Assembly (NCBI GenBank): GCA_016764155.1
Contig: JAESSK010000060.1
Coordinates: 1-8,870, forward strand
Direction: 5' to 3'
Source of the DNA: Rhizobiaceae bacterium
Lineage (GTDB): Bacteria; Pseudomonadota; Alphaproteobacteria; Rhizobiales; Rhizobiaceae
DNA: 8,870 bases
Positions 1 to 5,845 of this stretch are shown here, one piece after another. The translations under genes and the position numbers were made by a program. Each line of letters starts with the position of its first letter. Positions within the stretch are counted from its first letter, which is position 1. The notes under the pieces are model-generated. The model was given only the letters and a program-made list of their open reading frames with translations. It was not told where the DNA came from and did no database searches.

Positions 1-79
1 AATCAGTAGCAACCTTGAATCAAATCAAGAGAAATTGGCTGAAACTTTGAGCCATGGGGCTGAGGCGATTAGCAGCGGT
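1..79. other. Unassigned fragment upstream of a probable join
   Basis: Starting at base 2 on the + strand this stretch is open for 26 codons, with a helix-like, polar translation (NQEKLAETLSHGAEAISSG at its end), and then meets TGA at 80-82. It does not look like the missing N-terminal part of the dehydrogenase that follows, which should carry the catalytic-zinc Cys and a GHE motif just before this point. It may be the tail of another gene or the helix of another Rossmann protein; it is too short to name. The 10-mer TGAGGCGATT occurs at 61-70 and again at 80-89, which marks the likely join with the dehydrogenase. Confidence 0.3.
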
Positions 80-515
80 TGAGGCGATTGGTGAGGGTGT
101 GACCAACGTCAGCCTTGGCCAAAAAGTTGTGGTGCGGCCGCTGGATCATTGCGGCGATTGCCCGGCCTGTGAGGCGGGGCATCAGCACATTTGTCATAAG
201 CTAAAGTTCCTGGGCCTTGATACAGATGGCGCCATGCAGGAATTCTGGACAATCCCGTCGCACACTTTGCACATATTGCCAGATGATCTGCGTCTGGATC
301 ATGCGGCGCTGATCGAACCTGTTGCGGTTGCCTGTCACGATGTGCGGATGTCCGGGCTGCAATCTGGCGAAAACGTTGTGGTGATCGGCGGCGGCCCAAT
401 TGGCGTTCTGGTGGCCATGGTTGCGCGCGACGCTGGCGGCAATGTGTTGATCTCTGAAGTGAACCCACACCGGTTGGCCATCGCCAAAAAGCTGTGCCAC
501 CAAAGGAATTGGTGA
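80..515 (+). pseudogene. Zinc-dependent iditol/sorbitol-type dehydrogenase, internal fragment cut at both ends
   Basis: This is the middle third of a medium-chain, zinc-dependent polyol dehydrogenase (L-iditol/sorbitol/xylitol type), which oxidises a sugar alcohol with NAD+ in the cytoplasm. Visible are the four structural-zinc cysteines (codons at 150, 159, 168 and 192, in the pattern CGDCPAC...C), the EPVAVACHDV helix that leads into the coenzyme domain, the Rossmann loop GGGPIG (387-404) and the start of the second strand (ISEVNPHRLAIAKKL). Homology starts near VEAIGEGV (about 79) and stops after the AKKL codons at 494. The family is about 340-350 residues; only about 139 are here. The catalytic-zinc ligands and the C-terminal 200 residues are missing. 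The frame stays open to TGA at 513-515, but the last few codons are antisense to the methyltransferase gene. An in-frame ATG at 54 exists, but the codons before about 79 do not belong to the family, so it is not a real start. It cannot be functional as assembled. Confidence 0.8.
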
Positions 516-702
516 GAATGATGTCTGAACCTGCATCAACAAAGCCCTGATGTAGCAGTTCGATCTTCTCTGGCTGGTTGATATTCCACAATTCCGGCGC
601 TTCGCCAGCTTCCAGGCGCATCTCGAACAGGCTGGTACCGGTTGCGCCATCGGCAAGCAATGCGCCTTTTTTCGCTAGAAGGTTTGCTAATTTGTCGTTC
701 AT
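493..702 (-). pseudogene. bmt: Betaine-homocysteine S-methyltransferase, N-terminal fragment
   Basis: The ATG at 702 (reading leftwards) opens a protein starting MNDKLANLLAKKGALLADGATGTS, typical of the homocysteine S-methyltransferase barrel: DGATGT near residues 18-23, an ELWN segment near 37-40, HQGFVDAGSDIILTNSFGGT at 51-70. These enzymes move a methyl group from betaine to homocysteine, giving methionine, with a zinc-bound thiol. The zinc-binding cysteines lie in the missing C-terminal part. Family members are about 300 residues; here recognisable sequence stops at Thr70 (base 493). From there the frame runs on to about 109, but only as nonsense antisense to the dehydrogenase fragment. 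The 5' end and its promoter region look intact, so the gene is probably whole in the real genome and cut by the join at 487-495. The assignment to the betaine-specific branch rests on resemblance of the N-terminus to rhizobial Bmt proteins from memory. Confidence 0.75.
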
Positions 703-738
703 TGTTGGGTTGTCCGCTTAGAGAGATATGGGATATAA

Positions 739-762
739 TAATATAAAGATTTCTTTATATTA
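739..762. promoter_or_regulatory. Perfect 10-bp inverted repeat, probable operator before bmt
   Basis: TAATATAAAG (739-748) and CTTTATATTA (753-762) are exact reverse complements separated by ATTT. The site lies 37-60 bases upstream of the methyltransferase ATG on the - strand, where a promoter would be expected. Perfect symmetry and position suggest a dimeric repressor site. An ArsR-type methionine-cycle regulator such as SahR is a reasonable guess, because I recall similar AAAG/CTTT palindromes before methionine-cycle genes in alphaproteobacteria; this is not verified. No T-run follows on either strand, so it is not a typical terminator. Confidence 0.5.
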
Positions 763-868
763 GCAGGTTTTCTCATTTCATTAAAGAAAAAAAGAGCAGG
801 TTTCTCGCTAATTTCTCCGAATTGGCTACGATTTAAGGGACAAATTTACTCTGTTTTCTGATTGAGAC

Positions 869-897
869 TTGAATCAACACAAAACTGTGTTTAAAAA
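869..897 (+). promoter_or_regulatory. Weak candidate promoter for the fdh operon
   Basis: TTGAAT (869-874) and TAAAAA (892-897) are spaced by 17 bases, the right geometry for a housekeeping sigma-factor promoter, though the -10 is poor. The spacer contains the inverted repeat AACACA-AAAC-TGTGTT (876-891), which could be a regulator site overlapping the promoter. It would leave a leader of roughly 160 bases before fdh1B. No better pair is obvious in the region, but an activator-dependent promoter elsewhere cannot be excluded. Confidence 0.25.
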
Positions 898-1065
898 AGT
901 TATGTCGGACAGGGTTCCCGACTGGGAGATTGGTGGGCAAATGCATCACCGCCTGCGCACTAAGCTAAGTCGCAAGCAGTCTTCACCCGCAATTTCCAAA
1001 ATCAAATTTTGACTACGCTAATTTATGTTTTGAAATTGGCTGTGAACAAATCGGGTCCCGTCTGC

Positions 1066-2766
1066 ATGAATGATACTCTTCAAAAAAACCGCCGCCGTAA
1101 AACTCACTTGCCAAAAGGGCGGCAATTGGATGACACAGCCGTTGCTGAAGTTACTGATCTATTGAAGGATGCGCCAATGCGGCGCGACCTGCTGATTGAG
1201 CATCTCCATAAAATTCAAGACCATTTTGGATGCCTGGAAGCTAAACATATGCGGGCGCTGGCAGAAATCATGCGCCTGTCTCAGGCCGAAATCTATGAAG
1301 TCGCGTCATTCTACGACCATTTTGACATCGTCAAAGAGGGCGAAGAAAAACCGGCACCCGTGACAATCAGGGTGTGTGATTCGCTTTCCTGCATGATGGC
1401 AGGCGCTGAAAAACTGATCGGTGATCTTGAATCCGGTGTGAACCCCGATGAAATTCGTATCATGCGCGCGCCTTGCATGGGCGGTTGCGATGTGGCTCCC
1501 GCTGCTCGCATCGGAGACCATGAATTGGGTAATGCCACGGTTGAAAGCCTGTTGGCGCTGGCTGAAGGGAAAACCAACAACAAACAAATCCCTGCGGTCA
1601 TCCCGGATTATAAAAAACTGGAAGCCTATAAGGCCGAAGGCGGTTACGAAGCGCTCGAAAAAGTGCGATCCGGTGCCATCGATTTTGACACCATGCTCGA
1701 AACCCTTTCTGACGCTGGTCTTCGCGGTCTCGGCGGAGCAGGTTTTCCTGTTCACATGAAATGGAAATTTGTTCGCGGTTATCAGGGCCCACGTTTGATG
1801 AGCATCAACGGTGATGAGGGCGAACCGGGTACATTCAAAGATCGCTATTATCTGGAACGCGATCCGCACCGTATGTTTGAAGGCGCATTGATTGGCGCTC
1901 ATATGGTCGAAGCCGAACGTATCTACTTATATATGCGCGATGAATATCCAGCCGTACTTGAAATCCTGCGGCGCGAAATTGCAGCCTTGGAAGAAGCCGG
2001 CATTACAGAGCCCGGTTTCATTGAACTGAGACGTGGCGCTGGCGCTTATATCTGCGGTGAAGAAAGCGCGATGCTCGAATCAATTGAAGGCAAACGCGGC
2101 ATTCCCCGTCATCGTCCGCCATTCATCGCTGAAAGAGGCTTGTTTGGCCAACCAACCCTCAATCACAATGTGGAAACACTTTGGTGGTTGCCCGATATCA
2201 TCAGACATGGCCCCAAATGGTTCGCCGATAAGGGCATTGAAGGCCATCCCGGCGCACGGTCTTGGTCTGTATCAGGGCGGGTTAAAAATCCCGGCGTCAA
2301 ACTGGCGCCAGCCGGTATCACCATTCGCCAATTGATCGATGATTATTGCGACGGCATGGCCGATGGCCACACATTCAAGGCATATTATCCCGGCGGTGCA
2401 TCCGGTGGGGTACTACCTGCCAGTATGGATGACATCCCGCTCGATTTTGGCGGCAAGCTTGCTGAACTGGGTTCCTTCGTTGGTTCCCATGCTGTCGTCA
2501 TTCTTTCTGATCAGGATAATGTCAAAGACGCTGTTCTAAACACGCTGCAATTCTTCAAACATGAAAGTTGCGGCCAGTGCACACCATGTCGCGGTGGCAC
2601 GGAAAAAATGGTGTCCATGCTAGAGTCTGATGAGCCACTGGATGAAGAAGCCATCCGTGACCTCGAAGCGGTCATGCGTGACTCATCCATTTGCGGTCTT
2701 GGACAGGCAGCGCCCAATCCGGTCAATCATTTGCTGGTGCATTTCCGTGAGGATTTGGCCAAATGA
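1066..2766 (+). CDS. fdh1B: NAD-dependent formate dehydrogenase beta subunit (FdsG-FdsB / NuoE-NuoF fusion)
   Basis: This is the NADH-forming subunit (566 residues) of a soluble W/Mo formate dehydrogenase. It takes electrons from the alpha subunit and passes them through Fe-S centres and FMN to NAD+. The first ~150 residues are a NuoE-like domain with the [2Fe-2S] ligands Cys104, Cys109, Cys137 and Cys141. The rest is NuoF-like: GLRGLGGAGFP (NAD/FMN site), NGDEGEPGTFKDR and GAGAYICGEESAMLESIEGKRG (flavin site), and a C-terminal [4Fe-4S] set at Cys502, Cys505, Cys508 and Cys543. The fused layout and the N-terminal KGRQ...RDLLIEHLH block match Fdh1B of M. extorquens (about 570 residues) as I recall it; FdsG and FdsB are separate in Rhodobacter. 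I chose ATG 1066 because the family block begins about 15 residues after it. A longer frame from TTG 1009 adds 19 unlikely residues with no ribosome binding site; 1066 itself also has only a weak one. The stop overlaps the next small ORF (ATGA). Confidence 0.95.
   Translation: MNDTLQKNRRRKTHLPKGRQLDDTAVAEVTDLLKDAPMRRDLLIEHLHKIQDHFGCLEAKHMRALAEIMRLSQAEIYEVASFYDHFDIVKEGEEKPAPVTIRVCDSLSCMMAGAEKLIGDLESGVNPDEIRIMRAPCMGGCDVAPAARIGDHELGNATVESLLALAEGKTNNKQIPAVIPDYKKLEAYKAEGGYEALEKVRSGAIDFDTMLETLSDAGLRGLGGAGFPVHMKWKFVRGYQGPRLMSINGDEGEPGTFKDRYYLERDPHRMFEGALIGAHMVEAERIYLYMRDEYPAVLEILRREIAALEEAGITEPGFIELRRGAGAYICGEESAMLESIEGKRGIPRHRPPFIAERGLFGQPTLNHNVETLWWLPDIIRHGPKWFADKGIEGHPGARSWSVSGRVKNPGVKLAPAGITIRQLIDDYCDGMADGHTFKAYYPGGASGGVLPASMDDIPLDFGGKLAELGSFVGSHAVVILSDQDNVKDAVLNTLQFFKHESCGQCTPCRGGTEKMVSMLESDEPLDEEAIRDLEAVMRDSSICGLGQAAPNPVNHLLVHFREDLAK
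2749..2753 (+). promoter_or_regulatory. Ribosome binding site of the small ORF, inside fdh1B
   Basis: GAGGA lies 9 bases before the ATG at 2763, within the last codons of fdh1B. This spacing is good and supports re-initiation at the ATGA overlap. Confidence 0.4.
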
Positions 2767-2837
2767 CCCAAGCCCATAAAAATAAGCAGATTGATAAAGA
2801 ATTCGAAGTTTCGTTCGTAGAGGTGGAAATTAAATGA
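2763..2837 (+). CDS. Small ORF (24 aa) coupling fdh1B to fdh1A, hypothetical
   Basis: The ORF begins at the ATG of the ATGA that ends fdh1B (2763-2766) and ends at the TGA of the ATGA that starts fdh1A (2834-2837), so it fills the spacer with a four-base overlap at each end. Its product would start MTQAHKNKQ and end VEVEIK: polar, charged, no cysteine and no membrane segment. I recognise no family. It has its own GAGGA 9 bases upstream, and the ribosome binding site of fdh1A lies inside its last codons. It could be a coupling leader that keeps ribosomes moving from beta to alpha subunit, a small accessory peptide, or chance. By length alone it is weakly supported; the double overlap is the argument for it. 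Confidence 0.4.
   Translation: MTQAHKNKQIDKEFEVSFVEVEIK
2819..2826 (+). promoter_or_regulatory. Ribosome binding site of fdh1A
   Basis: AGAGGTGG ends seven bases before ATG 2834. It is a strong Shine-Dalgarno match and fixes the start of the alpha subunit, in contrast to the weak site before fdh1B. Confidence 0.7.
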
Positions 2838-5626
2838 GTGATCCAATCAAATTTATGCTGGACGGTGTTGAAGTCACAGCAAATGGCGATGAAACAATCT
2901 GGGAAATTGCCAAGCGCAAAGGCACAAGAATTCCCCATCTCTGCCATCTCGATAAACCGGGCTACCGCGCTGACGGCAATTGCCGCGCCTGCATGGTGGA
3001 AATCGAAGGCGAACGCGTGCTTGCTGCCTCCTGCATCCGCACACCAACCGAAGGCATGGTGGTGAGTTCTCAATCCGAGCGCGCCGATAAATCACGCAAA
3101 ATGGTTTTCGAGATGCTGGCAAGCGACATGAAACCGCCCGAAGAAGGCCCCGACGCCCAATCCGATTTTTGGGTCTGGGCACGCGATATGGGCGTATCCG
3201 ACGAAAAACGCTTTGGTTCAAAATTTGACGATGGTCATGTGGACCGTGGTTTCGATATCACCAATCCAGCCATTGCCGTTAATCTCGACGCCTGCATCTC
3301 ATGCGGCGCTTGTGTGCGTGCTTGTCGCGAAGTGCAGGTCAATGATGTGATCGGCATGGGGGGCAGGGGTTCTAATACTGCACCTACTTTCGATTTGCAC
3401 GACCCGATGGGGCTTTCCACATGTGTATCCTGCGGCGAATGCGTGCAGGCTTGCCCAACCGGTGCATTGTTTGAAAAAACATTGATGGATGAAGCCGGTA
3501 AGACCCGTGTGATCGAAGAATTCGATAAAGAAGTCGACAGCGTATGCCCGTTTTGCGGCGTTGGTTGTCAGACAACCGTAGCGGTCAAAGATAATAAGAT
3601 TGTTCGCATTGATGGCCGCAATGGCCCGGCAAACGAAAACCGTTTATGCGTCAAAGGTCGCTTTGGCTATGACTATGCCATGTCAGAAGACCGTCTGACC
3701 AAGCCTTTGATCCGCCGCGATGATGCGCCAAAATCTGGCGAAACAGACATGCGCTTCATGAAAATATCCGATGTTTTCCGTGAGGCCACATGGGAAGAAG
3801 CACTCGACTTTGCCGCAGGTGGTCTGAAGAAAATTCACGATGACAGGGGCGGTAACGCCATTGCTGGTTTTGGTTCTGCTAAAGGTTCCAATGAAGAAGC
3901 CTATCTCTTCCAAAAACTGATCAGACAGGGTTTTAATACCAATAACGTCGATCATTGTACCCGTCTTTGCCATGCATCTTCAGTTGCAGCTTTGTTGCAA
4001 GGTGTTGGATCGGCAGCGGTTTCCGCACCATTCACTGACGCCATGAAGTCTGATTGCATTATTGCTATTGGTTGCCGTCCTACGACCAACCATCCTGTTG
4101 CTGCGACTTATTTCAAGCAGGCAGCCAAACTCGGCAAGAAACTGATCATCATAGATCCGCGTGGGCAGGATATGATGCGCCATGCAACCCATTCCGTCCG
4201 GTTTACGCCGGGAACCGATGTGGCCATGCTGAACGCCATGTTGCATGTGATCATCGAAGAAAAGCTCTACGATGAACAATATATTCAGGCCAATGTTTCA
4301 GGCTTTGAAGCGCTGAAAGAAAAGGTGAAAGATTTCTCACCCGAAGCCATGAGTGAAATATGCGGCGTGGAGGCTGACTTATTGCGCGATGTGGCACGAA
4401 CCTACGCAACATCCGAACGCTCCATCATCTTTTGGGGCATGGGTATTTCCCAGCATACCCATGGTACCGATAATGCCCGTTGCCTGATTGCGATGGCTTT
4501 GATCACTGGCCAGATTGGCCGCCCGGGAACAGGGCTTCATCCATTGCGTGGCCAAAACAACGTGCAGGGCGCATCTGATGCGGGCCTGATCCCGATGTTC
4601 TACCCGGATTATCGTTCGGTGGAAAATGTCGATATCCGCAGCGAGATGGAAGATTTCTGGGGCCAGTCGCTTGAACCAAAACGCGGCCTGACCGTAGTGG
4701 AAATCATCGACGATATTCTCGCAGGTGGTATTTCAGGCATGTATGTGATGGGTGAAAACCCAGCCATGTCTGATCCCGATCAAACCCATGCTCGCAAGGC
4801 TTTGGCAAAACTTGATCATCTGGTGGTGCAGGATATTTTCTTCACCGAAACTGCATGGCATGCCGATGTTATTCTACCTGCATCAGCGCACGCGGAGAAA
4901 CTGGGCACATATACCAATACCAACCGTCAGGTTCAAATTGGCCGTCCAGCTCTCGATTTGCCCGGTGATGCACGGCAAGACTGGGAATTGATCGTGTCGT
5001 TGGCAAACCGTGTTGGTTTGAATTGGCAATATGATCACGTGTCAGAGGTTTATACCGAGATGGCAGCAGTGATGGATTCACTCAATTACATCACATGGGA
5101 CAGGTTAATCGAGGAAGATGTGATCACTTATCCGGTTTCCAACCCGGGCGGGTTCGGGAATGAAGTTATCTTCACCGAAGGTTTCCCGACCGACGATGGT
5201 CGCGGCAGGATTGTTCCAGCTGATCTCTTGCCACCGGATGAAGTGCCCGATGATGAATACCCAATGGTGCTCACCACCGGTCGTTTGCTTGAACATTGGC
5301 ACACCGGTTCGATGACCAGACGTTCTCAGGTTCTGGACGAGTTAGAGCCGGAGGGCATTGCTGCAATGAACCCATATGAAATTAGTCGTTTGGGCCTTAA
5401 AGCCGGCGATACAATTTCTGTTGCAACACGCCGCGGAACCATTGATGCGGTACTACGTGCCGACCGTGAAGTTGCTGACAATATGGTTTTCGTGCCGTTC
5501 TGCTTCAACGAAGCTCCGGCAAACCGCCTGACAAATCCGCAATTGGACCCGTTTGGCAAGATACCGGAATTCAAATATTGTGCTGCAAAAGTATCCCCAA
5601 TTGCCCGGCAGGAAGCTGCTGAATAA
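2834..5626 (+). CDS. fdh1A: NAD-dependent formate dehydrogenase alpha (catalytic) subunit, bis-MGD W/Mo
   Basis: This is the catalytic subunit (930 residues): formate to CO2 at a tungsten or molybdenum bis-MGD centre in the cytoplasm. In order: a plant-type [2Fe-2S] domain (Cys37, Cys50, Cys53, Cys67); two ferredoxin-like [4Fe-4S] sets (Cys154/157/160/164 and Cys197/200/203/207); the MopB domain with its own [4Fe-4S] (Cys238, Cys241, Cys245, Cys272) and Lys274 of CVKG, expected to relay electrons; the metal ligand Cys379 followed by His380 in DHCTRLCHASS; Arg572 in HPLRGQNNVQG; and the molybdopterin-dinucleotide C-terminal domain from about 810. Cys379 is coded TGC, so no selenocysteine is used. 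The NuoG-type His-Cys3 cluster that FdsA has between the [2Fe-2S] domain and the first ferredoxin pair is absent: about residues 68-153 contain no cysteine. M. extorquens Fdh1A, as I recall it, lacks it too, and the two are similar throughout. That points to FDH1 rather than FdsA, and so perhaps to tungsten, though the sequence alone cannot settle the metal. There is no Tat signal. No fdhD/fdsC maturation gene is in the window. Confidence 0.96.
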   Translation: MSDPIKFMLDGVEVTANGDETIWEIAKRKGTRIPHLCHLDKPGYRADGNCRACMVEIEGERVLAASCIRTPTEGMVVSSQSERADKSRKMVFEMLASDMKPPEEGPDAQSDFWVWARDMGVSDEKRFGSKFDDGHVDRGFDITNPAIAVNLDACISCGACVRACREVQVNDVIGMGGRGSNTAPTFDLHDPMGLSTCVSCGECVQACPTGALFEKTLMDEAGKTRVIEEFDKEVDSVCPFCGVGCQTTVAVKDNKIVRIDGRNGPANENRLCVKGRFGYDYAMSEDRLTKPLIRRDDAPKSGETDMRFMKISDVFREATWEEALDFAAGGLKKIHDDRGGNAIAGFGSAKGSNEEAYLFQKLIRQGFNTNNVDHCTRLCHASSVAALLQGVGSAAVSAPFTDAMKSDCIIAIGCRPTTNHPVAATYFKQAAKLGKKLIIIDPRGQDMMRHATHSVRFTPGTDVAMLNAMLHVIIEEKLYDEQYIQANVSGFEALKEKVKDFSPEAMSEICGVEADLLRDVARTYATSERSIIFWGMGISQHTHGTDNARCLIAMALITGQIGRPGTGLHPLRGQNNVQGASDAGLIPMFYPDYRSVENVDIRSEMEDFWGQSLEPKRGLTVVEIIDDILAGGISGMYVMGENPAMSDPDQTHARKALAKLDHLVVQDIFFTETAWHADVILPASAHAEKLGTYTNTNRQVQIGRPALDLPGDARQDWELIVSLANRVGLNWQYDHVSEVYTEMAAVMDSLNYITWDRLIEEDVITYPVSNPGGFGNEVIFTEGFPTDDGRGRIVPADLLPPDEVPDDEYPMVLTTGRLLEHWHTGSMTRRSQVLDELEPEGIAAMNPYEISRLGLKAGDTISVATRRGTIDAVLRADREVADNMVFVPFCFNEAPANRLTNPQLDPFGKIPEFKYCAAKVSPIARQEAAE

Positions 5627-5701
5627 AGTTTGAGAAAAACACCAAATTAATCATCCGGTAAGACTCTCATAACCGCCTGTTTACGATATTTGATTATATA
5701 T

Positions 5702-5736
5702 GGGGTTGAGACAAGTTCATGAGTAGTCTCATCCCC
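5702..5736. repeat. Hairpin, 11-bp stem with 13-base loop
   Basis: GGGGTTGAGAC (5702-5712) pairs with GTCTCATCCCC (5726-5736) except for one T-T mismatch. The loop AAGTTCATGAGTA contains the palindrome TCATGA. No T-run follows on either strand, so it is not a typical terminator, though it could protect the fdh mRNA 3' end. Confidence 0.6.
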
Positions 5737-5788
5737 GGATCAGGTAATGCGTACCGGGCAGCTTATTTGTATTAAGCGCTTTGAGTTC

Positions 5789-5834
5789 AGGCGGTCTATA
5801 TGTGCGTGTTGTTGCGTTTGTAGGCCGCCTTTTT
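5789..5834 (+). terminator. Intrinsic terminator of the fdh operon
   Basis: AGGCGGTCTA (5789-5798) pairs with TAGGCCGCCT (5821-5830) over ten positions with one G-U pair, around a 22-base loop, and is followed directly by a run of five T (5830-5834). It sits 163 bases after the fdh1A stop and 12 bases before the 3' end of the convergent ATPase gene. It acts on the + strand; I see no matching T-run for the - strand operon. Confidence 0.7.
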
Positions 5835-5845
5835 CATATCTAATG

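Larger units (their letters stand above)
703..1065. other. Divergent intergenic region, 363 bases, regulatory
   Basis: No gene is supported here. The left half (about 720-850) is very AT-rich and lies directly in front of the methyltransferase start on the - strand; it holds a perfect inverted repeat (739-762) and an imperfect direct repeat of AGCAGGTTT (762-770 and 795-803). The right half leads to fdh1B and holds a weak promoter candidate (869-897), a small inverted repeat AACACA/TGTGTT (876-891) and a GTCGG/CCGAC hairpin (904-922). The long leader of the formate dehydrogenase operon probably lies between about 900 and 1065. I recognise no known riboswitch. Confidence 0.6.
5672..5834 (+). 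ncRNA. Possible structured RNA or 3' UTR element after fdh1A
   Basis: ACCGCCTG (5672-5679) is the exact reverse complement of CAGGCGGT (5788-5795), which would close a 124-base domain. Inside it are three smaller hairpins: 5702-5736 (11-bp stem, one mismatch), one around CCCGG/CCGGG (5734-5755), and GCTTA/TAAGC (5761-5777). The 3' arm of the closing stem overlaps the 5' arm of the terminator (5789-5798), so closing stem and terminator exclude each other. This looks like a small RNA with its own terminator, or like a riboswitch layout, but no + strand gene follows. It may simply be the end of the fdh mRNA. It matches no RNA family I know, and AT-rich bases at 5690-5700 could be a -10 for a separate transcript. 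Confidence 0.25.

Noticed and set aside
109..492. Long - strand continuation of the methyltransferase frame
   Set aside because: After Thr70 the translation loses all resemblance to the family and is simply antisense to the dehydrogenase fragment.
703..905. SAM-type riboswitch or attenuator in front of bmt on the - strand
   Set aside because: No recognisable aptamer core; the stem before the T7 run near 784-793 (read on the - strand) is only about 3 bp.
1009..1065. TTG start extending the beta subunit by 19 residues
   Set aside because: No ribosome binding site, not family-like, and the ATG at 1066 precedes the conserved N-terminal block closely.
1306..1902. 198-codon open frame antisense to fdh1B
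   Set aside because: It mirrors a strongly conserved coding gene, and its translation resembles no family; the other antisense frames over fdh1A and the permeases are rejected for the same reason.
3950..3990. Possible selenocysteine at the formate dehydrogenase active site
   Set aside because: The metal-ligand codon at 3968-3970 is TGC (Cys), with no in-frame TGA.
5702..5736. tRNA-like or terminator reading of the GGGG hairpin
   Set aside because: No cloverleaf can be drawn, and no T-run follows on either strand.
5730..5765. SRP (4.5S) RNA-like words CAGG and GCAGC after fdh1A
   Set aside because: The order and spacing of the conserved apical loop are wrong, and there is no GGAA tetraloop.
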